Assembly: GCA_020436865.1 (NCBI GenBank)
Contig: JAGQXA010000394.1
Span: 1 to 6,599, forward strand
Source: Saprospiraceae bacterium
Lineage (GTDB): Bacteria > Bacteroidota > Bacteroidia > Chitinophagales > Saprospiraceae
Length of the DNA stretch: 6,599 nucleotides
Reading direction: 5' to 3'
A model generated the notes under the pieces. It was given only the letters and a program-made list of their open reading frames with translations, was not told where the DNA came from and made no database searches. A program made the translations under genes and the position numbers. Below, piece after piece: positions 1 through 6,489 of the stretch. Within the stretch, counting starts at the first letter, position 1; the number at the start of each line of letters is the position of its first letter.

Positions 1-1
1 G

Positions 2-805
2 CCAATCCGCCCCCTTGCCCCCTCTACAACCTTTTCAACCTCTGTATCCTCTGTACCCTTTGCAACCTCTACAACCTTTTCAACCTCTGTATCCTCTGTA
101 CCCTTTGCAACCTCTGCAACCTCTGTATCCTCTGCCCCCTCTGTATCCTCGTCCTTCCTCTTCTACACCCGCGCCGGAGCATACCTGTCCGGTGGCTATT
201 CCGGAGGTTTAGGACTTAGCTATCCACTACATAAGCGACTTCAGTTCGAAGTCGGGCTGAACTACAACCGGATCGTCCCCACGGAAGGCCGTGCATTATT
301 GACCGCACAGGCCGACGACAATCTCGACGCCCCCCCGGTGGTCGTCAACACGGGGAACGATACGGTGGAAGTGTACACGGCGGAAAGTACCGACACATCC
401 CTGGCGATCGCCCTGCGGTCGGAGTCGATGCACTACCTGGGGCTCCCGGTGGCGCTTTCGATCGGTCTGGACAGCTGGCTCGACCTGCGCATCGGTTTGA
501 CCCCGCAGTTTCTCCTGGCTTCCTATCCCGTGCCGGGGGGGTGGCTTTCGGGCGATGAAGCTTCCAAGTATGCCGCAGATTTCAACCTGCTGGCGCAAAA
601 TTCCGATCCGGAGCCGTTTCCGGGGGATGTACGTGCGTTCGACCTGAGCTATTCGCTCGGACTGACCTTCCGGCCGTGGAAGCGCCTCGGGGTTTCGCTG
701 GCTTACGAGCAGGGCTTGCTGGACCTGCAGCCGAATCTGAGCGGACGGCAGATCCGTCGGCAACTTGGCCTGGAAGTGACCTACTATTTGCCGGCTGGTC
801 GCTAA
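2..805 (+). CDS. Outer-membrane beta-barrel protein, C-terminal part (5' end outside window)
   Basis: The frame is open from the left edge to a TAA at 803-805, giving 267 visible residues; the true start lies upstream. From about base 157 the translation alternates hydrophobic and polar residues, as in transmembrane beta-strands: 'FLFYTRAGAYLSGGYSGGLG', 'LQFEVGLNYNRIV', 'LGLPVALSIGL', 'FDLSYSLGLTF', 'LGVSLAYEQGLL' and, at the end, 'LGLEVTYYLPAGR'. This fits the small barrel domains common in Bacteroidota (PorT/OMP_b-brl type). The family name is inference, and the last residue is not the usual aromatic. Before the barrel, bases 21-146 encode a Ser/Thr/Val-rich low-complexity linker built from a 9-bp repeat. 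A TTG (299) or ATG (428) start would delete predicted strands, so a start upstream of the repeat is preferred. A membrane-anchored or anti-sigma-like N-terminus fused to the barrel is possible but not visible. No terminator hairpin follows the stop. Confidence 0.72.
   Translation, partial: PIRPLAPSTTFSTSVSSVPFATSTTFSTSVSSVPFATSATSVSSAPSVSSSFLFYTRAGAYLSGGYSGGLGLSYPLHKRLQFEVGLNYNRIVPTEGRALLTAQADDNLDAPPVVVNTGNDTVEVYTAESTDTSLAIALRSESMHYLGLPVALSIGLDSWLDLRIGLTPQFLLASYPVPGGWLSGDEASKYAADFNLLAQNSDPEPFPGDVRAFDLSYSLGLTFRPWKRLGVSLAYEQGLLDLQPNLSGRQIRRQLGLEVTYYLPAGR
21..146 (+). repeat. 9-bp tandem minisatellite with 45-bp higher-order unit
   Basis: Fourteen consecutive 9-mers fit CCTYTNYNN. Five of them (CCTCTACAA, CCTTTTCAA, CCTCTGTAT, CCTCTGTAC, CCTTTGCAA) make a 45-bp block that occurs twice without change, at 21-65 and 66-110. 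Four further units follow (CCTCTGCAA, CCTCTGTAT, CCTCTGCCC, CCTCTGTAT), then a degenerate one at 147-155. Because 9 is a multiple of 3, gain or loss of units keeps the reading frame of the overlapping barrel gene. In that frame the block reads S-T-T-F-S-T-S-V-S-S-V-P-F-A-T. All three plus-strand frames are open across the array. There are no unique spacers, so this is not a CRISPR array. Confidence 0.93.
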
Positions 806-861
806 TTTTTCATAAGCGCGATAATTGCCGAACCTAAGCAGACAGAAGAGAGCCGATTTGT

Positions 862-869
862 TAACTTTG
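862..869 (+). promoter_or_regulatory. Bacteroidota -7 promoter box for the cytochrome gene
   Basis: TAACTTTG matches the phylum's -7 consensus TAnnTTTG exactly and ends 38 bases before the ATG at 908. That would give a leader of roughly 30 nt. I see no TTG at the expected -33 spacing (about 19-21 bases upstream), so this is a half-match. It is the only exact -7 box I noticed in the 806-907 intergenic region. Confidence 0.4.
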
Positions 870-907
870 AGCGGTAAGTTCTAACCTGAGTTCCAAAGTA
901 GATCGGT

Positions 908-2854
908 ATGCTTAGACAATGGCTTCTCTTTGCCCTGCTTGCCTTCGTCGTCTTTTCGGCGGCTTTCCTGCCCATTCAAAAAGATCGGCAGTACTACCAT
1001 TCGGAAGCAGAGCGCGCCTTTTTCGCGCAGATGGCCGCAGTTCCTCCGCCCGTGGTGGTCGACTCGACCCAATTATTCCCCACAGCCAGCGATTGCTCGG
1101 GTTGTCATGGACACGATCCGAACGGCTATGCCCTCCTAGATCTGGACGGCAACGATGTGAACATCTTCGACGACTGGCGGGCGACCATGATGGCCAATTC
1201 GGCTAAAGATCCGTTCTGGCGAGCCAAAGTGAGCCACGAAGTGCTGGTCAACCCCGCTCATGCCGACGAATTGCAAACGGTTTGCACCTCCTGTCATGCG
1301 CCGATGGGGCACTATACGGCCATCTTGCGGGGAGCCGACCATTACACCATCGACGACCTGCTGGTGGATACCATCGGGCTCGACGGCGTTTCTTGCGGAG
1401 CCTGTCATCAGATCTCGGCCGAGCAGTTGGGCGATCTGCATTCCGGACAGATCAATTTCGACACCAACCGGGTCGTTTATGGTCCGTACGACCTTCCCTT
1501 TGCGGCTCCGATGATCCAATACGTCGGCTTCGAACCGCTGCAGTCCGACCATATCGGCGATGCAGGCCTCTGCGCTTCCTGCCACTCGCTGCTGACCGGA
1601 ACGGTCGATCTGGCCGGTCAGCCGACCGGGCAGACCTTCGTCGAGCAGGCCACTTACCACGAATGGCTCAATTCCGATTACGGAGAAGATGGCAACAACG
1701 TGACCTGCCAGAATTGTCACATCCCACAGATCAAGGATCCGGTGGTTATCTCCGCCAACTACCTCTTCCTGGAAGGGCGGTCGCCCTACGGATTGCATGA
1801 AATGGTGGGCGGAAACACCTTCATGCTGCAATTGATGAAGGAAAACCGGGAAGCACTGGGCATCGATGCAGAAGAGGAACAGTTCGACGAAACGATCGCC
1901 AAGACCTTCCAAATGCTTCAGGAGAAATCGATCGAGCTGAACCTCGACTTTCTGGAGGTGAACAATGATACGGCTGCCTTTGCGGTAACGCTATACAATC
2001 TGGCCGGCCACAAGTTTCCGTCGGGCTATCCCAGCCGCCGGGCGTTCGTCGAGTTTGTGGTCGTGGCCGAAGGGGGCGACACGCTCTTCCACTCGGGCAA
2101 GCTGCGCAGCGACTATGAGGTGGAAGGGCAGGATGCCGAATACGAGCCGCACTACACGACGATCCGGGCAGAAGAGGAGGTACAGATCTACGAAATGGTC
2201 ATGGCCGACGTGACCGGCGCGGTGACCACGGTGCTGGAACGCGCGGCGACCAAGATCAAGGACAATCGGCTGCCGCCGCTCGGTTTTCGCAAAGATCATC
2301 CGGTCTACGACACCACGACCATCGACGGCCTGGCCTTGCTGGACCCCGATTTTAACCAGACCGACGGGATGGAAGGAAGTGGGTCCGACCGGACCTTCTA
2401 CCAGGTGGCCCTCGGTGGATATACGGGCCTCGTACAGGTGTATGCGGCTGTTCACTATCAATCGCTGCCACCCAAGTGGATGGCGCCCATGTTTGCCGAG
2501 AATACGCCGGAGATCGTCACCTTCAAGCAGATGTACGATGCAGCCGATCAAAGCCCGGTATTGGTGAGTTCCGGGCAGATCGACGATCTGTTCGTGGAAG
2601 GGGGTGTCGCAACAAAGGAGGCGCTGGCCGGTAAGATCAAATTGTATCCGAATCCTGCTGGAAATGGTCTTGTCTACCTGGAAACTAGCGGAGATCTTCT
2701 GGTAGAAGGAGTAAAGGTATGGGATGCGGCAGGCCGGTTAGTCGCTTCCTGGAACGGAGCTAGGGCCAGCTTGGAGGTTCCGGGCAGCGGCATCTTCCTG
2801 GTGGAAGTACAAACCGACCGGGGGGTCGTCCGCAAACGGCTGGTGAAGTTTTAG
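908..2854 (+). CDS. Secreted pentaheme c-type cytochrome with T9SS type A sorting domain
   Basis: A 648-residue protein. Residues 1-22 form a hydrophobic signal peptide ('LLFALLAFVVFSAAFLP') for Sec export, with no lipobox Cys. Five CxxCH haem c sites lie at residues 63-67 (CSGCH), 126-130 (CTSCH), 163-167 (CGACH), 222-226 (CASCH) and 267-271 (CQNCH). Other landmarks are 'MMANSAKDPFW' near 94-104 and 'AGHKFPSGYPSRR' at 366-378. Both are motifs I associate with multihaem cytochromes of the c554-like group, and His368 is a candidate haem ligand (inference). Residues about 340-560 are beta-rich. A T9SS sorting domain starts at 'KIKLYPNPAGNG' (about 576) and runs to the C-terminus. The protein should therefore get haem in the periplasm and then cross the outer membrane to the surface or medium. 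Its role in electron transfer or a redox reaction is not determined. ATG 908 is chosen because it precedes the signal peptide; no Shine-Dalgarno is seen. The gene converges with the FG-GAP gene. The bases coding for the sorting domain are AT-richer than the rest of the gene. Confidence 0.88.
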   Translation: MLRQWLLFALLAFVVFSAAFLPIQKDRQYYHSEAERAFFAQMAAVPPPVVVDSTQLFPTASDCSGCHGHDPNGYALLDLDGNDVNIFDDWRATMMANSAKDPFWRAKVSHEVLVNPAHADELQTVCTSCHAPMGHYTAILRGADHYTIDDLLVDTIGLDGVSCGACHQISAEQLGDLHSGQINFDTNRVVYGPYDLPFAAPMIQYVGFEPLQSDHIGDAGLCASCHSLLTGTVDLAGQPTGQTFVEQATYHEWLNSDYGEDGNNVTCQNCHIPQIKDPVVISANYLFLEGRSPYGLHEMVGGNTFMLQLMKENREALGIDAEEEQFDETIAKTFQMLQEKSIELNLDFLEVNNDTAAFAVTLYNLAGHKFPSGYPSRRAFVEFVVVAEGGDTLFHSGKLRSDYEVEGQDAEYEPHYTTIRAEEEVQIYEMVMADVTGAVTTVLERAATKIKDNRLPPLGFRKDHPVYDTTTIDGLALLDPDFNQTDGMEGSGSDRTFYQVALGGYTGLVQVYAAVHYQSLPPKWMAPMFAENTPEIVTFKQMYDAADQSPVLVSSGQIDDLFVEGGVATKEALAGKIKLYPNPAGNGLVYLETSGDLLVEGVKVWDAAGRLVASWNGARASLEVPGSGIFLVEVQTDRGVVRKRLVKF

Positions 2855-2859
2855 GTGGG

Positions 2860-2914
2860 GATTTGAGATGTGGGATTTGAGTAAATCGATCTCAAATCCC
2901 ACATCCCACATCCC
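2860..2914. repeat. Inverted array of GATnTGR heptamers at the convergent junction
   Basis: On the plus strand the heptamers GATTTGA, GATGTGG, GATTTGA run consecutively over 2860-2880. On the minus strand GATGTGG, GATGTGG, GATTTGA run over 2912 down to 2892. The two halves face each other around a short centre containing the palindrome ATCGAT (2885-2890). The array fills nearly all of the 59-bp gap between the stop codons at 2852-2854 (plus) and 2914-2916 (minus). It looks like a small dispersed intergenic repeat, but no second copy is present in this window. Confidence 0.8.
2867..2905. terminator. Bidirectional hairpin between convergent genes (15-bp perfect stem)
   Basis: GATGTGGGATTTGAG (2867-2881) pairs perfectly with CTCAAATCCCACATC (2891-2905) across the 9-nt loop TAAATCGAT. 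It begins 12 bases after the cytochrome stop and ends 8 bases before the last base of the FG-GAP gene's stop codon, so it could stop or stabilise transcripts from both sides. No T-tract follows on either strand, so it is not a textbook intrinsic terminator. The role is inferred from position. Confidence 0.5.
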
Positions 2915-5766
2915 TATTCCCTCACGACCTTTGCATTGAACACCCGGCCTCCGCTGCTAAGCTGAACCAGATATAGGCCGGCGGGCAGGTTGCCCATATT
3001 CAGATCATACTGCGTAGCGCCGGCGCCAAGCCGGTCGAGCAAAAGTTGCTTGCCGGTCAGGTCGCGCAACAGCAACTGACCTTCCTCGGTGAGCGGCTGG
3101 GAAAGCGTTAGTTGAACCAGGCCCTTGCTGGGGTTCGGGTAAAGGCTCACGCCGCGCAGCAGAAGTTCTTCCTGCACGGCATCCGGGATCTGGAAGACGA
3201 CCTCGACCGGTACGCGCTCGCTGATGCATTCGCTGCCGGGGATTTCCACCGTCCAGTTATAGAAGTAGTAGTACCAGTCGGCGCCGAACTGCGATTCCTT
3301 CAGAGTGGCCACGTCGCCGATCAGGTAGGGGTATTGTACGTCCTGGCTGCTGCGCTGCAGGCGCGGGCTGTTGAAGCCGAATTCACTATTGTTGAAGTCG
3401 GTATTGGTGGTCAGTCTCAGGTTGTTACCGGGCGTTACCGGCAGGTCGACGACGATCGTACTTTCTCCTGCGGGGATGTTGACTTGCACGCTTTCGAGCA
3501 CGTTTTCATTCTCGTCGAGGATTTCAATCACGCGATCGCCCGGCGTGTCCGTATAGACTTTGACCGTCTTCAGCACGAAGGGCTCGTGGCAGTCGAAGAT
3601 GATCTGGCCGTTGAATTGATTCCCGCCGTATTCGCTGGTACCGGTATGTTCGGCCTGGCCGCCCGTGTAGGAAGCTTGTCCGAAGATATCGAGGTCTTCG
3701 ACATAATAGGTCGTCGACATGTCGAGCACGGGCGTTGTAAAGCTGTTTCCCGTTCCGAGCAGGTTTCCGCCGAAGAAGGCGTCGTACCAATGCGGATCGT
3801 TACCGGTGGCGGTCAGCATAGCGGTTCCCGCTTCTTCCAGGGTATCGTTTTCCACTTCGGGCAATTCCACGGTCCAGGTTTCCACCGACACCTCGGCGGA
3901 GGTGTATTCATCGCAGAGGCCTTGCACGGTGACGCTATACGAACCGGCCTCGCTTACGAGGATCGATTGAGTGGTGGCGCCGGTCGACCACAAATAGCCA
4001 TCGGCTTCCGCGGTGGTCAGAGTCACTTCGCCGCCCTCGCAAAAGGTCAGATCTCCCAGGGGCTGCACGGCGGGCTCCAGAACGGGGTCGACGACGATGT
4101 CTACGGCCGTGGACACGCCATAACAGCCGGAGCCGTCGCTGACGGTCACGCTGTAACTGCCCGCATCGGTTACGACGATGTTTTGCGTCATTTCTCCGTT
4201 CGACCACAGGTAGTTGAAACCTTCGGGAGCGGACAGTTCTACGCTTTCGCCCGAGCAGAAGGTGGTTTCACCGAGAGCCATTACGGTGGCGGGCGGCGAT
4301 ACGCAGTTATCTTCGATCAGGGTCAATTGCTGGTCGGCGTCGATGTTCAGGTAGGTGTCGATAATGCCGGAGGGCCAGCGGACGATCAGGGAATCTACTA
4401 CTTCGGAGGCGCCCATTCCGAAATGCTGGATCATGCTGTTCATGATCCCGTAACTTTCGCCGGAGCGAACCTCGCGGATCTGGATACCCCAGTCGCCGTA
4501 GATCTCTACGCGGGCGCCGATGCCGTTGCGGTTGCTGACCTCGCCGATCAATTGCACGGCCAGGAAGTGGTTGTCGTTGCCCTGGTTGAGCCAAAGGACG
4601 TCGGCGATATTGCTGGGGCTGGTGTAGATGTTGGCATAGCCGCCATAGATATCGAGGAAGCCGTCGTGGTTCAGGTCGCCGATGGCGTACGACTCCATGT
4701 CGTTGTTGTCGAAAGGGTTCGGCACGGCGGAGAAGGTCTTGTCGCCGTTGTTGCGGAACAGGTAGTGGTTGGTACCGGCTACGAGTACGTCGACGAAGCC
4801 ATCGTTATCGAAATCGCGCATAACGCCCTGGATCGGAAGGCCGCCGATGGCGAGGCCGGCGGTAGCCGTAATGTCGGTAAAATGGCCGGTGCCGTCGTTT
4901 TCGAGCAACATGCTGGCCACATCGTGGTTGGTGATGAAGCAATCCATGTCGCCGTCGTTGTCGATATCGTTGAAATCGGCCGTCCACGACTGGGCGCCGA
5001 TCTTCAGGCCGTATTCCTGCGCCTGTTCGCTAAAGTTGCCGGCCCCGTCGTTGACGAACAGCGCGTTGATCCGGCGCGGGTCGGTGGGGTTCGACACCCC
5101 TTGCCGGCACTTGGCGATGTAGAGGTCGATGTCGCCGTCGTTGTCGAAATCCGTCCAGATACTGCCATAGTTGCCCGAGTTGTCGGAAGCCGGAACCGTG
5201 GCCATGTTGATCCAGCCGTCGGCAGAGGTGAACGTGCCGTCGCCATTATTGGCCCAGATGCGGCTCTCGCCATCGTCGTGGCAGGCGAAGAGATCGACGT
5301 AGCCGTCGTTGTTGATATCGGCGAAGTTGGAGCCCTGCACGAAGGTGTTGGGGCCCATCACCGGCACGTAGGAATACGTGTCGCCGTCGGCTGCGGCCGT
5401 GATGATCCGCAGTCCGTCGTAGGCGCCGCCCGAGAACACGTCGTTGAAGCCGTTGTTGTCGACATCGGCCACGCACATGCTCCACTGGTTGGCGCTGGAG
5501 ACGTTGCCGAAGGCATAGTCCGTGAAGGTGCCGTTGGCGTTTTGGTAGACGATGTGCAGGATCTTGGCGTTGTCGAGATGAGCGATGTCATCCAGACCGT
5601 CGCCGTTCATATCGGTCACGGCGATCGCCACACCGCTGTGGGCGTTGCCGTTCGGGAGCAGCGAGTTGCTATTGGTAAAGGCGATTTGCGCCTGGAGGCC
5701 GGCGGTTGCGAAAACGAGTGCCAGCAGCGTGCCGAGGCGCGGGAAGAAAGTAAGGTTTGCGTTCAT
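2914..5766 (-). CDS. T9SS-secreted FG-GAP/VCBS repeat protein with ASPIC/UnbV and Ig-like domains
   Basis: A 950-residue secreted protein. Residues 1-26 are a Sec signal peptide ending in 'AGLQA'. Seven calcium-binding FG-GAP/VCBS loops follow at 52-60 (DMNGDGLDD), 101-109, 150-158, 206-214 (DFDNDGDID), 267-275, 318-326 and 364-372, as expected of an integrin-like beta-propeller. Residues about 400-486 match the ASPIC/UnbV domain ('NGIGARVEIY', 'GESYGIMNS', 'FGMGASEVVDSLIVRWPSG'), giving the CRTAC1-like architecture. Two similar Ig/PKD-like modules lie at about 490-560 and 563-630 ('FCSGESVELSAPEG', 'FCEGGEVTLTTAEA', each with 'YLWSNG/YLWSTG'). Another Ig-like stretch is at about 632-693. Residues 695-845 are a beta-rich module I cannot assign. 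The T9SS sorting domain begins at 'GVSLYPNPSKG' (about 872). The likely role is surface adhesion or glycan/protein binding; no catalytic motif is seen. The start precedes the signal peptide. It shares its strand with the ferredoxin gene but is separated by 175 bases and a hairpin. I found no convincing promoter. Confidence 0.9.
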   Translation of the reverse strand: MNANLTFFPRLGTLLALVFATAGLQAQIAFTNSNSLLPNGNAHSGVAIAVTDMNGDGLDDIAHLDNAKILHIVYQNANGTFTDYAFGNVSSANQWSMCVADVDNNGFNDVFSGGAYDGLRIITAAADGDTYSYVPVMGPNTFVQGSNFADINNDGYVDLFACHDDGESRIWANNGDGTFTSADGWINMATVPASDNSGNYGSIWTDFDNDGDIDLYIAKCRQGVSNPTDPRRINALFVNDGAGNFSEQAQEYGLKIGAQSWTADFNDIDNDGDMDCFITNHDVASMLLENDGTGHFTDITATAGLAIGGLPIQGVMRDFDNDGFVDVLVAGTNHYLFRNNGDKTFSAVPNPFDNNDMESYAIGDLNHDGFLDIYGGYANIYTSPSNIADVLWLNQGNDNHFLAVQLIGEVSNRNGIGARVEIYGDWGIQIREVRSGESYGIMNSMIQHFGMGASEVVDSLIVRWPSGIIDTYLNIDADQQLTLIEDNCVSPPATVMALGETTFCSGESVELSAPEGFNYLWSNGEMTQNIVVTDAGSYSVTVSDGSGCYGVSTAVDIVVDPVLEPAVQPLGDLTFCEGGEVTLTTAEADGYLWSTGATTQSILVSEAGSYSVTVQGLCDEYTSAEVSVETWTVELPEVENDTLEEAGTAMLTATGNDPHWYDAFFGGNLLGTGNSFTTPVLDMSTTYYVEDLDIFGQASYTGGQAEHTGTSEYGGNQFNGQIIFDCHEPFVLKTVKVYTDTPGDRVIEILDENENVLESVQVNIPAGESTIVVDLPVTPGNNLRLTTNTDFNNSEFGFNSPRLQRSSQDVQYPYLIGDVATLKESQFGADWYYYFYNWTVEIPGSECISERVPVEVVFQIPDAVQEELLLRGVSLYPNPSKGLVQLTLSQPLTEEGQLLLRDLTGKQLLLDRLGAGATQYDLNMGNLPAGLYLVQLSSGGRVFNAKVVRE

Positions 5767-5885
5767 TTCGGTTGATTTTGTTCAAGAACCGTACAAATCT
5801 GCCAAAAAGATGGGAATAATCGGAGTTCAGCTTCCCGGAATTTGTAGTTGAGGTCAAATAGCAGTCAAAACGCCTGGCCAGAACG

Positions 5886-5923
5886 ACCAAAGCCTCCGCG
5901 AAACTGGTCGAGGAGGCTTTGGT
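5886..5923 (-). terminator. Probable terminator hairpin downstream of the ferredoxin gene
   Basis: ACCAAAGCCTCC (5886-5897) and GGAGGCTTTGGT (5912-5923) form a 12-bp perfect stem with a 14-nt loop. It lies 18 bases past the ferredoxin stop on the minus strand. The transcript has no immediate U-run; the nearest is a four-T run about 16 bases further on (5867-5870). It separates the ferredoxin from the downstream FG-GAP gene on the same strand, suggesting independent transcripts. Confidence 0.65.
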
Positions 5924-5941
5924 GAAGATCGCGTCTAAGTA

Positions 5942-6289
5942 TCAGACGTGCAAACGTTCCTTGCGGGCAAGCAGCGTGTCCTCCGATTCCTCCCGCTCCG
6001 GGTCGGGCACGCAGCAGTCGACCGGGCAGACGGCAGCGCACTGCGGCTCTTCGTGAAAGCCCACGCATTCGGTGCACTTGTCCGGTACGATATAATACAG
6101 GTCGTCGGAAATCGGTTGCTGTTTATCGTTGACTCCTACGACAGATCCGGTCTCGAGTGCATACCGGCCGTCGACCTCCGTGCCGTCGGATATCGCCCAT
6201 TCGACGCCGCCTTCGTAGATGGCATTGTTCGGGCACTCCGGCTCGCAGGCGCCGCAGTTGATGCATTCGTCAGTGATCATGATGGCCAT
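5942..6289 (-). CDS. Alvin-type 2[4Fe-4S] ferredoxin
   Basis: A 115-residue cytoplasmic electron carrier holding two [4Fe-4S] clusters. The first cluster motif is C9-x2-C12-x2-C15-x3-C19-P ('CINCGACEPECP'). The second is C72-x2-C75-x8-C84-x3-C88-P. The eight-residue spacer in the second motif is the hallmark of Allochromatium vinosum-type (Alvin) ferredoxins; in such proteins the last Cys of each motif ligates the other cluster. Two further cysteines, C92 and C93, follow ('PVDCCVPDP'). About 52 residues separate the motifs, much more than in minimal bacterial ferredoxins, followed by 'YYIVPDKCTEC'. The tail is acidic then basic ('EREESEDTLLARKERL'). There is no signal peptide. The ATG at 6287-6289 gives 'MAIMITDECINCG', the form I recall for Bacteroidota homologues; Met4 is an alternative start. 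Redox partners are not indicated: the flanking genes look unrelated and the gene appears monocistronic. Confidence 0.93.
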   Translation of the reverse strand: MAIMITDECINCGACEPECPNNAIYEGGVEWAISDGTEVDGRYALETGSVVGVNDKQQPISDDLYYIVPDKCTECVGFHEEPQCAAVCPVDCCVPDPEREESEDTLLARKERLHV

Positions 6290-6355
6290 ATGCTGAAATT
6301 TTATCCCTGAAGTCTGTAACAGTTAGCCAGTTTATAAGTTTTGGCAAAAACGGTG

Positions 6356-6386
6356 CAAAAATAGGGGGCCGCCGGCTTATTTTCAA
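6356..6386 (-). promoter_or_regulatory. Bacteroidota-type promoter for the ferredoxin gene
   Basis: Read on the minus strand, TTG (6386-6384) is followed after 20 bases by TATTTTTG (6363-6356). This matches the phylum consensus TTG / 19-21 bases / TAnnTTTG in both boxes and in spacing. The box ends 66 bases before the ferredoxin ATG, predicting a leader of roughly 60 nt. It is the best promoter match in the window. Confidence 0.6.
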
Positions 6387-6436
6387 GTTGAAACCATATT
6401 AATGCCCAGAAAAGGAAAATGGTCGGCCCCGGGATG

Positions 6437-6444
6437 TATTTTTG
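6437..6444 (+). promoter_or_regulatory. -7 promoter box for the rightward gene
   Basis: TATTTTTG is an exact match to TAnnTTTG, identical to the ferredoxin -7 box but on the opposite strand. It ends 45 bases before the ATG at 6490. No TTG is present at the expected -33 position (about 6414-6418), so support is partial. Confidence 0.42.
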
Positions 6445-6448
6445 CCGA

Positions 6449-6469
6449 CGACCGGAACTCCTTCGGTCG
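6449..6469 (+). promoter_or_regulatory. Small hairpin at the predicted 5' end of the rightward transcript
   Basis: CGACCG (6449-6454) pairs with CGGTCG (6464-6469). After a bulged G at 6455, AA (6456-6457) pairs with TT (6462-6463), leaving a 4-nt loop. If the -7 box at 6437-6444 is used, this stem would sit almost at the first transcribed base, where it could protect the mRNA. It is short and may be chance. Confidence 0.3.
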
Positions 6470-6489
6470 TTTGGAACAAAGTCGCAGCT

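Noticed and set aside
21..146. Possible CRISPR array.
   Set aside because: The 9-bp units are directly abutted, with no unique spacers of typical length.
15..212. A 65-residue Pro-Leu-Gln/Tyr repeat peptide read from the minisatellite.
   Set aside because: It is a by-product of a 9-bp repeat with all three frames open. The neighbouring frame continues into a convincing beta-barrel, so the coding frame is that one.
296..763. A 155-codon minus-strand open frame opposite the barrel gene.
   Set aside because: The translation is Arg/Gln-rich and featureless, while the plus strand shows beta-barrel strand patterns.
1136..1912. A 258-codon minus-strand open frame inside the cytochrome gene, and a similar one at 1991-2551.
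   Set aside because: Both are antisense to a gene with five CxxCH motifs, a signal peptide and a sorting domain. Their translations show no domain or secretion signal.
2867..2905. Canonical Rho-independent terminator.
   Set aside because: The stem is strong, but neither strand has a following T-tract. It is kept only as a possible bidirectional hairpin terminator with moderate confidence.
3112..5775. An 887-codon open frame on the plus strand, antisense to nearly the whole FG-GAP gene.
   Set aside because: It is codon-aligned with the real gene, so its stops would need TTA, CTA or TCA codons in that gene, which GC-rich codon use avoids. Its translation is rich in Val, Ala, Gly and Asp complementing the DxDNDG repeats, with no recognisable domain or signal peptide. 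The minus-strand product has clear domains.
5794..5801. CAGATTTG on the minus strand as a -7 box for the FG-GAP gene.
   Set aside because: It has one mismatch to TAnnTTTG and no TTG at the expected upstream spacing, so it is too weak to list as a promoter.
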